Virus record (IMG/VR): IMGVR_UViG_3300050033_000050
Coordinates: 1-43,811 of that record
Strand: one strand, 5' to 3'
DNA from: a virus
Length of the DNA stretch: 43,811 nucleotides
Shown: piece after piece, positions 31,234 to 38,308 of the stretch
Layout of the letters: each line of letters opens with the position of its first letter
Position numbering within the stretch: the first letter of the stretch is position 1
Notes under the pieces: generated by a model
What the model saw: only the letters and a program-made list of their open reading frames with translations
Told to the model about the DNA's origin: nothing
Databases searched by the model: none
Made by a program: the position numbers and the translations under genes

Positions 31234-31454
31234 GCCGTCGCCCCCTTTGGGCGGCCAACTAAGAGGTATTCCCGGTTCTTGCTCCGGTGCTCCTCGCTGG
31301 CCATGCTCACCATGTGCTTGTATTTTATCTCGTGCGCCTCGACGGTGCGGTACTTGCTCATCATGCTGACCAGGTCGCCCAGGCAGTCATGTTTGCCTCC
31401 GGCGTTGCCCATGCTCAGTATCCAGGTCGGGATATGCTGGGCGTGCTCGAACAC
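31230..31454 (-). pseudogene. C-terminal part of a D12-class adenine methyltransferase, after an in-frame amber codon
   Basis: 74 codons in the same frame as the gene at 31455-32306, separated from it only by one TAG. FEHAQHIPTWILSMGNAGG...KYRTVEAHEIKYKHM...NREYLLVGRP is what D12-class (Dam-like) enzymes have after DPPY. It may be translated separately from GTG 31454, which follows the TAG directly, or by read-through, giving 358 residues together. Otherwise the gene is broken. Confidence 0.8.
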
Positions 31455-32306
31455 CTAGCCCAGCAGCTTCTGGCCGTCCTCGGCGCTGAACTCACTCTGC
31501 TGTCGCTCGATCTTCTTGCCAATCAGGATCTCGTCCAGCGTCCGGTAGATGTCCTCGTAACTGGATGTCCCGGCGTAGGGCGGGTCGAAATATACGACGT
31601 CTGCCTGGATGTGGTCCAGGAAGTCCTTGACGTCGCCCTGGTGCGCCTCGTTGGCCTGGCCGTTGTCGATGATGCCCTCGTTGAGCAGATGTGCCGTGTG
31701 CCAGAGTAGGTCGGTGATCGGCATCATCGCCATCTGAATCGTGCGGCCGTAGGTGCGCTGCTTGATGAACTCGATCCGTCCCTCGGCAAACGGCCGGTTG
31801 AAGGCGTTAGGGCTGCTGAACTTGGAAAGCGGCCGGAGCGCCAGGATGAACTTGACCAGCAGCAGCTTGTAGAGCCAGTGCTTGCCTGCGTCCTGCGGAA
31901 TCGTCCCGATGTACGCCAGGGCCTGGTCCAGGAAGTCAGCGTGCTTTTCGGTGAAGACCTCCGGTACGAAATTCTCCCGGACAAAGCCGACCGATGCCCA
32001 CTGTCCGTTCAGGGCGTCTATTGCCCCCGGCTCGTGCTGGGTTAGTCGGCAGATGTCCAGGAAGTTTATGTGCTCTTTACTGTTCTCGATCAGCGCCTTG
32101 CCGATCAGGACGCTGCGGTCTGCCAGGTCGTTGCATAGCACCCGGTAGCCCAGCGCCTTGGCGTAAAGGCTCACCGATCCGCCACCCAGGAAAGCATCGG
32201 CAAACACCGGGGCGTCGCTTGCCCCCGGTGTCACCGAAAATATCGCTTTTACCAGCTTTCGTTTGCCGCCGAAATATGCGGGCAGGGCGTTGAAGAACTT
32301 GTTCAT
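31455..32306 (-). CDS. D12-class N6-adenine DNA methyltransferase, N-terminal part
   Basis: 283 residues ending at TAG 31455-31457. Motif X ALPAYFGGKRKLV, motif I FADAFLGGGS (about 35-44), and motif IV DPPY at 241-244 within VVYFDPPYAGTSSYEDIYRTLDEILIG. The catalytic and SAM sites are complete, but the C-terminal quarter of the domain lies beyond the amber codon. The two pieces could reassemble, be joined by suppression, or be inactive. Anti-restriction role likely if active. Confidence 0.88.
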   Translation of the reverse strand: MNKFFNALPAYFGGKRKLVKAIFSVTPGASDAPVFADAFLGGGSVSLYAKALGYRVLCNDLADRSVLIGKALIENSKEHINFLDICRLTQHEPGAIDALNGQWASVGFVRENFVPEVFTEKHADFLDQALAYIGTIPQDAGKHWLYKLLLVKFILALRPLSKFSSPNAFNRPFAEGRIEFIKQRTYGRTIQMAMMPITDLLWHTAHLLNEGIIDNGQANEAHQGDVKDFLDHIQADVVYFDPPYAGTSSYEDIYRTLDEILIGKKIERQQSEFSAEDGQKLLG

Positions 32307-32998
32307 AAGACGTCGAGGTGCGCCGTCACGGTTTTGAGCTTGCTGGCCACCTGCTCCACGACCTTCGCCGTCAGTTCCTTCGTGTCCGGGATGATTATCT
32401 TAACGTCGCCGATCACGTACAGGCGGTAGGTGATGCCATCCACCTTGATGTTCTTTTTTGCGTTGCCTGCAAGCGCCCACTGGATGTCTCCGGGTGCAGG
32501 TAGTTCGGCCTCTGGCGTGGGCTGCATCGCTTTCTTGTCCGGAGCAACTGCTCTGCCAGTCCGGCCTTGACACTCCATCGCTTTGCAGAAGGTGTCGCCA
32601 GGGAATCTGTTCTTCAGGTGCTCACTGGCGTGCTGGATGTCGAACACCCGCTGTATGCTGCCGTCCAGGTCGCGCTGGTCGTCCAGCCAGTGCGCCAGCC
32701 GGTCGATCAGCGTCATCGCTTCGTCCAGCGTGTCGTAGCGGGCCAGCGTCTCCCGACGCAGGTTGCCAAGAACAGCCTTGCCGTGCAACAGGACGACGAA
32801 GTGCAGCAGCCTGCCGCTCGGCTCCGCCGGGTAGCAGCGTCCGTCCGGGTCGCTGGGTGTCTGTATCAGTTCCATGTCCGGCACGTGCTTGATCGTGCTG
32901 GTCTTGCTCACGGGCACCAACTTGCGCCCGTCCTGCGTCTTCAAAAAGCCGATTGCGCCGTCGTTGCCGTCAACGTCACAGTCCTTGTCCTTCTCCAT
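32303..32998 (-). CDS. Hypothetical protein
   Basis: 231 residues, ATG with GGGGGGCTACACA upstream. Regions: acidic start, LLHFVVLLHGKAVLGNLRRETLARYDTLDEAMTLIDRLAHWLDDQRDL, and a C-terminal beta part NIKVDGITYRLYVIGDVKIIIPDTKELTAKVVEQVASKL. The middle is Pro/Ala-rich. No family recognised. Overlaps the methyltransferase start by 4 nt, so it may belong to that unit. Confidence 0.72.
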   Translation of the reverse strand: MEKDKDCDVDGNDGAIGFLKTQDGRKLVPVSKTSTIKHVPDMELIQTPSDPDGRCYPAEPSGRLLHFVVLLHGKAVLGNLRRETLARYDTLDEAMTLIDRLAHWLDDQRDLDGSIQRVFDIQHASEHLKNRFPGDTFCKAMECQGRTGRAVAPDKKAMQPTPEAELPAPGDIQWALAGNAKKNIKVDGITYRLYVIGDVKIIIPDTKELTAKVVEQVASKLKTVTAHLDVL

Positions 32999-33422
32999 TG
33001 TGTAGCCCCCCTATAATTCGCACCAGCTTGCGCTGTGCACCATACTCCCGGGCGTCCTCTGCCCGGCTCACGTAGATGTCGATCCGGTCGGTGGGCTTGC
33101 CGTTGATCCACTTGCGCTTGATCAACCCGCCGGTGTCTTCCGCCAGGTATCGGTGGCCGTCTATCTCCACCACGCTGCCCAGCGGGATAACGTTCGGGTC
33201 TACAGCGATCGTCCTGCCCTGTGCTGGCCACGTCCCCGTCTTGGTCTTACTGCCCGTGTAACTGTAAGCCGTGGTCAGTACGGTCATCTCCCGGTCCACC
33301 TGGTCTTGTGTGTCAATCTGCTGCGCCTGGCGCTGCGGTGGCTGGTGGTCGGCCGCCGTGGTGATCGGGTGCATGATGAGGAGCAGGGCGATGGCTGGGA
33401 CGGCCAGCAGTCGTCTCGCCAC
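32976..33422 (-). CDS. Secreted 3D-domain protein (putative peptidoglycan-acting)
   Basis: 148 residues. Signal peptide about 1-24 (RRLLAVPAIALLLIMHPITTAAD). The 3D domain follows: TVLTTAYSYTGSKTKTGTWPAQGRTIAVDPNVIPLGSVVEIDGHRYLAEDTGGLIK...DRIDIYV, with the Asp residues after which the domain is named (AVDP, AEDTGG, DIYV). Related to the catalytic part of MltA/Rpf2/YabE-type lytic enzymes. An exported wall enzyme in the early region is odd; it may remodel the wall, block superinfection or help lysis. Start overlaps the next gene's Shine-Dalgarno. Confidence 0.88.
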   Translation of the reverse strand: MARRLLAVPAIALLLIMHPITTAADHQPPQRQAQQIDTQDQVDREMTVLTTAYSYTGSKTKTGTWPAQGRTIAVDPNVIPLGSVVEIDGHRYLAEDTGGLIKRKWINGKPTDRIDIYVSRAEDAREYGAQRKLVRIIGGLHNGEGQGL

Positions 33423-33434
33423 GTCCTCACCCCC

Positions 33435-33713
33435 TTATTGGTCTGCTTCCGCCAGCCTTTTCTCAGCCCACTGGCGTTGTTCTTCGGGTATTCGCTCCCG
33501 CTCTAGCCGCTTGTTGCGCTTTATCTCCGCCCGGATCGCGTCCCTGGGCGGTATCCGCCGCCGCATCCTGGGCAACAGATCCCAGTAGGTGGTGGCGATC
33601 ATCTTCTTGGCGGTTGCTGCCAGAATCGCCGCCGGGTTGCGGGTACCGGCGCTGCTGCGGTCGTGGTCGTGTCGCTTATTTGCCCGTGTGGCCGTCCGCC
33701 GTATGCTCGCCAT
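33435..33713 (-). CDS. Small very basic protein, unknown
   Basis: 92 residues rich in Arg/Lys (RRTATRANKRHDHDRSSAGTRNP, RMRRRIPPRDAIRAEIKRNKRLERERI). Probably nucleic-acid binding and helical at the C-terminus. Shares its first base with the end of the metallopeptidase gene. No family recognised. Confidence 0.65.
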   Translation of the reverse strand: MASIRRTATRANKRHDHDRSSAGTRNPAAILAATAKKMIATTYWDLLPRMRRRIPPRDAIRAEIKRNKRLERERIPEEQRQWAEKRLAEADQ

Positions 33714-34270
33714 TAGCAGAGCACCTCCGGACGTGCGCCGTTGGGCAGAACATTCTCGGCCGGGTCAAGCATCGGCCAGAGAGGCTCCTCTGCTGTGGGC
33801 GCTGCCGTCTCCCCGCTGGTGGCCGCTCCGTCGAAGTCAAACCGTTCCTGCTTGATCACGGCCTGCTGCTTGACACCTTTTAGGGCGTCCGTCCAAAATC
33901 CCCGGCGCTCTACGATCTCCAGGAAGTCCTCGAAGTCGTGGCCGACGCTGAAATAAATCAAGTCTCCATCCTTGTTGCTCTTGGCTTTGATATGGCTGAG
34001 TTCGTGGTCAAGCAATGCCTCCCGCCAGGGATAGTCGTGCGCCTCCCAGGCGGCCAAGTTAAGCGTGATCTGGACGTCAAACCCGGTCAAGAACTTGGTG
34101 CTGCCAGTGAGTACCTGCGCTGTCCCGTGGACAGTCCGTCCCCTGTTTGTCCACTCGTCCGTCCTGAACAGATAGCAGATCCTTGCCTCGTCCAGGTCCT
34201 GGTGGTGATCCCTGATTACGTCTTTAGCGGTTGCCCTAACCGCATCATTCACCCAATCAAACGCTGCCAT
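33713..34270 (-). CDS. Putative phage metallopeptidase (HExxH)
   Basis: 185 residues from ATG 34270. MAAFDWVNDAVRATAKDVIRDHH, RICYLFRTDEWTNRGRTVHGTAQVLTG and YPWREALLDHELSHIKAKS: HELSH is a zinc-metallopeptidase HExxH motif. Matches the putative phage metallopeptidase family (ribosome-hibernation-like or SprT-like in size). Substrate unknown. Start overlaps the HNH stop by one base. Confidence 0.83.
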   Translation of the reverse strand: MAAFDWVNDAVRATAKDVIRDHHQDLDEARICYLFRTDEWTNRGRTVHGTAQVLTGSTKFLTGFDVQITLNLAAWEAHDYPWREALLDHELSHIKAKSNKDGDLIYFSVGHDFEDFLEIVERRGFWTDALKGVKQQAVIKQERFDFDGAATSGETAAPTAEEPLWPMLDPAENVLPNGARPEVLC

Positions 34271-34563
34271 CAGTATGTGCTCCTCTCTCGTCCCTTTAGT
34301 TCGGCGTAGCTGGCGACCTCGGGATGCCGTTCCCGGAATCTTACCCAGCCGATGATGTGCTGCTCGAACTCGTGGTGATTCTGGCAGAGCGGCATCAGGT
34401 TCTCTTCGGTGTCGCCGCCATATGCCCCCTTGCTCTTGATGTGAGCGGCCTGGGACCTGCCCCGGCATCCTGCCACAGCGCAGGGCTGCTGTCTTACTTC
34501 TGCGAGGAGCGCCTCGTTGATGATCCGGTGCGGCGAGTCCAGCATGCCTGCCCCCGAAAACAA
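34270..34563 (-). CDS. HNH nuclease-like protein
   Basis: 97 residues. RQQPCAVAGCRGRSQAAHIKSKGAYGGDTEENLMPLCQNHHEFEQHIIGW: Cys pairs plus AHIK and NLMPLCQNHH give the beta-beta-alpha metal HNH core. Resembles recombination-associated HNH proteins (NinG/DUF968-like setting) rather than the packaging HNH. First gene after the terminator at 34555-34586. Confidence 0.85.
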   Translation of the reverse strand: MFSGAGMLDSPHRIINEALLAEVRQQPCAVAGCRGRSQAAHIKSKGAYGGDTEENLMPLCQNHHEFEQHIIGWVRFRERHPEVASYAELKGRERSTY

Positions 34564-34586
34564 AAGCGCCCGGTTGTCCCGAGCGC
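34555..34586 (-). terminator. Intrinsic terminator after the ArpU/RinA-like gene
   Basis: Minus strand: GCGCTCGG, GACAA loop, CCGGGCGC (one G-T pair), then TTTTGTTTTC. It overlaps the start region of the HNH gene. Confidence 0.8.
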
Positions 34587-34612
34587 CCCTGTGATAGTTT
34601 CTCCTGCCACAC

Positions 34613-34641
34613 AGTTTAAGGGCGCTCGCTCAAGATTGCAA
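34613..34641 (-). promoter_or_regulatory. Possible promoter upstream of the terminator
   Basis: Minus strand TTGCAA, 17 bp, TAAACT, within the 95-bp gap after the ArpU/RinA-like gene. Four of six matches in each box. A transcript would begin about 20 nt before the terminator stem. Low-confidence pattern match. Confidence 0.3.
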
Positions 34642-34658
34642 GGCCAGATCGCTCATTT

Positions 34659-35078
34659 TTAGCTCAATATTATCTCCGTGAAATCGCAGAACCCATTCCA
34701 GTCCTGCCTTGGTATCGGCCGCAGGTAGACTTCGACGTGTCCGCGAATATCGCTCAATCTTCTGCTCACGGTTGCCCGGCTATAATGCAGCTTCCAGCCG
34801 ATGGTTGAGATGGACATTCGTGCCCTGAAGCGCATCCTGTAGACCCTCTTCAGTGCGCCTGGCATGGTAGTGATCGCCTCGTCGATGGCGTCCAGCACAC
34901 TGGTGATCTGCGCCCGCCTGATGGCCACGTTCTCCAGGGCGCTCCCAAGCTGGTTACCGTGTCTTGTGTCCCCTACGATGCTGCCCCCCGTCTTGCCAAG
35001 GAGCACGGCCGCCTCCATCCTGATCTCAATCAGGTTGGCAAGTATCCAGTTCAGTTCGTCTGTTTTCTTGTACCTCAC
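34659..35078 (-). CDS. ArpU/RinA-like sigma-type transcription regulator
   Basis: 139 residues from GTG 35078, which overlaps the preceding stop (GTGA); the longer open frame is a shadow. KKTDELNWILANLIEIRMEAAVLLG, then a C-terminal sigma-70-region-4-like HTH: RVYRMRFRARMSISTIGWKLHYSRATVSRRLSDIRGHV. Such proteins (ArpU, RinA, DUF1492 types) activate late genes in Bacillota phages. It is followed by a terminator, fitting an early-to-late switch. Confidence 0.82.
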   Translation of the reverse strand: MRYKKTDELNWILANLIEIRMEAAVLLGKTGGSIVGDTRHGNQLGSALENVAIRRAQITSVLDAIDEAITTMPGALKRVYRMRFRARMSISTIGWKLHYSRATVSRRLSDIRGHVEVYLRPIPRQDWNGFCDFTEIILS

Positions 35079-35260
35079 TGGTCGGCGTGCCCCCTCTGCC
35101 TGATCGCCCCGCGTATTCGCTGATACCAGGCTACCTTCATCATCCCCTTCCAATCCGGCCTCTCCTGGTTCTCTCTCTGTTCAGGCTTTGGCCGCTTTGC
35201 TCCGAGTCTTGCCAGAATCTCGGGCTGTGTTACGCTCAGGTACTCGTAGAGGTTGATCAT
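35075..35260 (-). CDS. Hypothetical protein
   Basis: 61 residues: MINLYEYLSVTQPEILARLGAKRPKPEQRENQERPDWKGMMKVAWYQRIRGAIRQRG. Basic, translationally coupled to the regulator after it. No family recognised. Confidence 0.62.
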   Translation of the reverse strand: MINLYEYLSVTQPEILARLGAKRPKPEQRENQERPDWKGMMKVAWYQRIRGAIRQRGHADQ

Positions 35261-35274
35261 GGTGTTCCCCGTGC

Positions 35275-35913
35275 TTATGCCGAAGCACGGCGTGTCCGTT
35301 TGGTACCACCTCCCCGCACTGTCTTCGTGCGCTCCAGGAGCGATGTCTCCCGCCAGCGCCAGTTATCTTGATCCCAGAGGCGATCGACCACCTCCAGGTA
35401 ATCCACCTCGGTGCGGTTCCAGGCCGCCTGCATGACCGAAGGCAATTCAACCACATTGATGCTGGCCGTTTTTTTGTTGTCTGCCTGGTGCGCTTTTTGG
35501 GCGGCTGACCAAATCGGCCAGGGGATCACGTAGTATCGCTCGTCGTTGTAGCACCCCAGGACGAAGGACGCCCCTCCGCTTTTCTCGTTGTCCGTCAGCC
35601 ATTCCGCCTGGTTCTCTGTCACCCTATCCAGAGGCAAACGCGGGTCGATGGTCTTTTTGGCGTCGAAGGCAACCGTCAGGCAAATGCCGTTCTGTAGGCG
35701 GCAACTGCCCATGAAGTCCATGGGCGCTTTTTCCGTCACCTTGCAATCGATGACCTTGCCCCGACTATTTCGAATGGGCAGCCATTCCGTAGGGATCTTG
35801 GCGACGGTGGCCATGCCCATCCTGCGGTATTCCATGTTGCATTTCCGGAGCAGGTCTTCTAAGTCCCGGCCCCGGTTGGCGAGACCTCTCGGGTCTTCTA
35901 TTCGCAGCACCAT
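35275..35913 (-). CDS. RecU-like Holliday-junction resolvase
   Basis: 212 residues. ANRGRDLEDLLRKCNMEYRRMGMATVAKIP is the RecU NRG box and first helix; KAPMDFMGSCRLQNGICLTVAFDAKKTID gives the catalytic D...(D/E)xK core (MDF, FDAKKT), followed by NQAEWL and GGASFVLGCYNDERYYVIPW. Cuts branched DNA in recombination and before packaging. RecU is a Bacillota-type resolvase, supporting the host assignment. Confidence 0.88.
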   Translation of the reverse strand: MVLRIEDPRGLANRGRDLEDLLRKCNMEYRRMGMATVAKIPTEWLPIRNSRGKVIDCKVTEKAPMDFMGSCRLQNGICLTVAFDAKKTIDPRLPLDRVTENQAEWLTDNEKSGGASFVLGCYNDERYYVIPWPIWSAAQKAHQADNKKTASINVVELPSVMQAAWNRTEVDYLEVVDRLWDQDNWRWRETSLLERTKTVRGGGTKRTRRASA

Positions 35914-36213
35914 CTAATTCGCCACCTTGATTGCGGGCATCAGCATAAACTCCCTGCCGCAATGGCTACAGGTGAACTTGCCGCCGTCGAAGTCCATGAT
36001 CTTGCCGCAAGCTGGGCAGTGTATAATCCGCCGCTCCTCGAAGTCTTCTTTGCGGTAGACCTGCAGGATCAGTTGCTCGTCCTCGTTCACGAACATCTCG
36101 ATCGCCATCCCCTCGTTCATGTGCAGGACGTTCCGGATCTCCCGTGGTACTACAATTCGGCCCATGTGATCGATCCTTTTCACGATTCCTGTCGCTTTCA
36201 TGCCTACTCCCAT
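35914..36213 (-). CDS. AbrB/SpoVT-like regulator with zinc ribbon
   Basis: 99 residues from ATG 36213 (AGGAGG 7 nt upstream). Swapped-hairpin AbrB domain: MKATGIVKRIDHMGRIVVPREIRNVLHMNEGMAIEMFVNEDEQLILQVY. A zinc ribbon follows, CPAC...CSHC, at about 68-86. Likely DNA-binding transition-state-type regulator. Stops one base before RecU begins. Confidence 0.92.
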   Translation of the reverse strand: MGVGMKATGIVKRIDHMGRIVVPREIRNVLHMNEGMAIEMFVNEDEQLILQVYRKEDFEERRIIHCPACGKIMDFDGGKFTCSHCGREFMLMPAIKVAN

Positions 36214-36224
36214 CCCATATCCTC

Positions 36225-36626
36225 CTAGCGTTGTGTGGTATGTTGTGTGATGTGTCGCAGGGCGTCTTCTAGTTCGTGATGCCGCTTTGGTGCGTAGACC
36301 TGCATGAACTTGCTCTGAGCGTAGGCGTCCCCCCAAACCACGATCTCCTTGCCCCACTGGTATGCCCATTCCAGTTCGACCGACGTCCCGATGCTGGGTA
36401 CCGGGTGCAGCATCTCGCAGAGGACGATGTCTGCCTCTTCTACCTTGAACCGGCAGTCCTGGTAGACTTGCATGGGCGTCCATCCAGCACTCGCTTCGCC
36501 GATCGGTGGGTCGGTCACTCTGAACCCGGCCGCCTCCAACTTCTCCCGTGCAACCCTGCGCCAGGCCAGGGCTGTCTCCGGGTCTTCGTGCATGTCGATG
36601 CTGCCGATCAGGTAGACCGTCTTCAT
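36225..36626 (-). CDS. DUF4406/nucleoside 2-deoxyribosyltransferase-like protein
   Basis: 133 residues from ATG 36626 (AAGGAGACAAGCC upstream). VYLIGSID near the start, then a middle with EEADIVLCEMLHPVPSIGTSVELEWAYQWGKEIVVW: the acidic E-W-A segment is the family's active-site-like region. May hydrolyse or exchange nucleoside bases, as in related phage nucleotide-metabolism proteins. Ends with His/Thr-rich tail. Confidence 0.82.
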   Translation of the reverse strand: MKTVYLIGSIDMHEDPETALAWRRVAREKLEAAGFRVTDPPIGEASAGWTPMQVYQDCRFKVEEADIVLCEMLHPVPSIGTSVELEWAYQWGKEIVVWGDAYAQSKFMQVYAPKRHHELEDALRHITQHTTQR

Positions 36627-36642
36627 GGCTTGTCTCCTTCCA

Positions 36643-37152
36643 CTATCTCCATAGCGCATCCCGCAACTCCCGCTCCTTACTGGCCGCGTCAAACAGCTTC
36701 GCATTGCTCTTGAGCGCCTCGTTGCTCTGCCGCAGGGATCTGATCTCCGCCTGGCTGGCGGCTAGGTCATCTTTTAGCCGCTCATTCTCAGCCTCAATCT
36801 GCCCCCAATAGCAACCTTCGTTGTGCCCTTCTTCATCCCCACCATGACAAGACGGACAGGAGCCATTCTCCTCAGCACTCTTAGCCCGCTTCATCCAGTA
36901 GTCGCCCTCCTCGATCTCGTCGGCCAGGACCCTCTCCCGTTCCCTACTGGCCGCCAAGTTGTCGCTCAGCTCGTCGCGCTCAGCCTCGCACATGATCGTT
37001 TGTTGATTATGGTATTTAGTGTAATGAGTTTGGGCGGCGATCTCGTCGGCCAGGACCAACTCTGTTACCATCCACTGGGCGTTCTCTTCTAAGACTTGTC
37101 CAGTAATTGCCATCTGACCACGCAGGAGATTTCTCCACTCCTCGTTCTTCAT
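36643..37152 (-). CDS. Coiled-coil protein with CxxC motif
   Basis: 169 residues from ATG 37152, overlapping the preceding stop by 4 nt. Long helical/coiled segments (AERDELSDNLAASRERERVLADEIEEGDYW, IEAENERLKDDLAASQAEIRSLRQSNEAL) flank CPSCHGGDEEGHNEGC, a possible metal hairpin. No function assigned. Confidence 0.75.
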   Translation of the reverse strand: MKNEEWRNLLRGQMAITGQVLEENAQWMVTELVLADEIAAQTHYTKYHNQQTIMCEAERDELSDNLAASRERERVLADEIEEGDYWMKRAKSAEENGSCPSCHGGDEEGHNEGCYWGQIEAENERLKDDLAASQAEIRSLRQSNEALKSNAKLFDAASKERELRDALWR

Positions 37153-37511
37153 GATTTGCCCTCTTTGATCTTGGCCAGTTCTGCCATGGCGATCTCCAGT
37201 TTGATGCTGGCCGTGTGCCAATCTCTTCTGGCCAGGTGATACTCCCCCGGGCTGCCCTCCGTGTCGAGCTTGCTCATCCGGCTGCGGGCGTCTTCCCGCT
37301 CGGCGTAGAGCCGGACCAAGGTGGTCCCTCCCCCGATGCCTGCACAGAATACGGCTGCCAGGGCGGTCACCATGCCCTCCCGCTGCCCCCTCATCTCCGG
37401 CGTCAGGCAGACGTCGTCCAAAATCCGGGCGTATGAGTCCCGGTCGTCCTCTGCCGTCTGTCTCCATGCCCGCTCGTCTTCCCATAATTGCTTGTAACTC
37501 GGTCGCTTCAT
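37149..37511 (-). CDS. Hypothetical helical protein
   Basis: 120 residues. MKRPSYKQLWEDERAWRQTAEDDRDSYARILDDVCLTPEMRGQREGMVTALAAVFCAGIGGGTTLVRLYAEREDARSRM, mostly helical with a short hydrophobic stretch (about 48-68) that could be a membrane helix. Coupled to the loader gene and the coiled-coil gene by 4-nt overlaps. Confidence 0.7.
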   Translation of the reverse strand: MKRPSYKQLWEDERAWRQTAEDDRDSYARILDDVCLTPEMRGQREGMVTALAAVFCAGIGGGTTLVRLYAEREDARSRMSKLDTEGSPGEYHLARRDWHTASIKLEIAMAELAKIKEGKS

Positions 37512-38308
37512 GCCTTATCCCCTCTCAGTCGGTAGTTGGCGTCCAGGCCGTTGACGACCACGATCCGCCCCTTGCTGCGCTCCACAATCCTGCTGCCCAT
37601 GCCCTCGTCAATCCCGCACAGTTGCTTCGGGGTCAGTTCGGTGCTGATGATGGTCGGCAGCAATTCCTCATAGCGGTAGTAGATCACGTCGATGGCCACG
37701 TCGATGTCCCAGCCCCGGAACTGATCGGCGTCCTGGTCTGCTCCATGCTGGCGCTTGAACAGGTCGTCCCAGACCAGTACCGGGGCGTCTTTCAGTTCCT
37801 GAATCTTCGGCTGCACCCGGCCCCGCTGGGCGACCAGGTCCTTCAGCTCGCCCATGCCGTCTTTATGCCTGAAGTATCTAACTGGCGTGCCTTGGCCGAG
37901 AAGTTGGTTGGCGAGGGCGATGCAGAGGTGGGTCTTGCCGCTCCCGGGCTGGCCACAGAACAGCAGGCCGTTCTGGTCGGTGTTCTGGATCTCGTTGAAC
38001 TGGTCGGCGTAGTCCTTGGCTGCGGTGTAGAGCTTGCGGATTATAGGTGGCCGCCCATCCTGGCGGAAATTCTCGAAGGTTTTGGCCTGGAAGGCCGGTG
38101 TGATTCTGCTGTTTTCCTGTGTCTCCTGCATCGCCCTGATCCTCTGGCAACTGCAGACCCTGGCCGTGGCCTCGTCGGTTAGCTCCAGCCCAGTGCCGTG
38201 GCATCTCGGGCAGTCATCCCTTGTAGACGAACTGGTCAAAGTCGACCTCGTCGAGGCGTGTTCTTGCATCTTGGCTATCGTAGTGCCGATTCGGTGTACC
38301 TCTGCCAT
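37508..38308 (-). CDS. DnaC/DnaI-like helicase loader
   Basis: 266 residues from ATG 38308 (GGGGGGCAGAAA upstream). N-terminal zinc-like CPRCHGTG (33-40) and CSC (52-54); AAA+ core with Walker A GQPGSGKT (119-126) and Walker B VLVWDD (177-182), sensor-like IISTELTP and ERSKGRIVVVNG near the end. Loads the host or phage replicative helicase with the initiator upstream. The start lies 95 bp inside the initiator gene, a long overlap. Confidence 0.92.
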   Translation of the reverse strand: MAEVHRIGTTIAKMQEHASTRSTLTSSSTRDDCPRCHGTGLELTDEATARVCSCQRIRAMQETQENSRITPAFQAKTFENFRQDGRPPIIRKLYTAAKDYADQFNEIQNTDQNGLLFCGQPGSGKTHLCIALANQLLGQGTPVRYFRHKDGMGELKDLVAQRGRVQPKIQELKDAPVLVWDDLFKRQHGADQDADQFRGWDIDVAIDVIYYRYEELLPTIISTELTPKQLCGIDEGMGSRIVERSKGRIVVVNGLDANYRLRGDKA

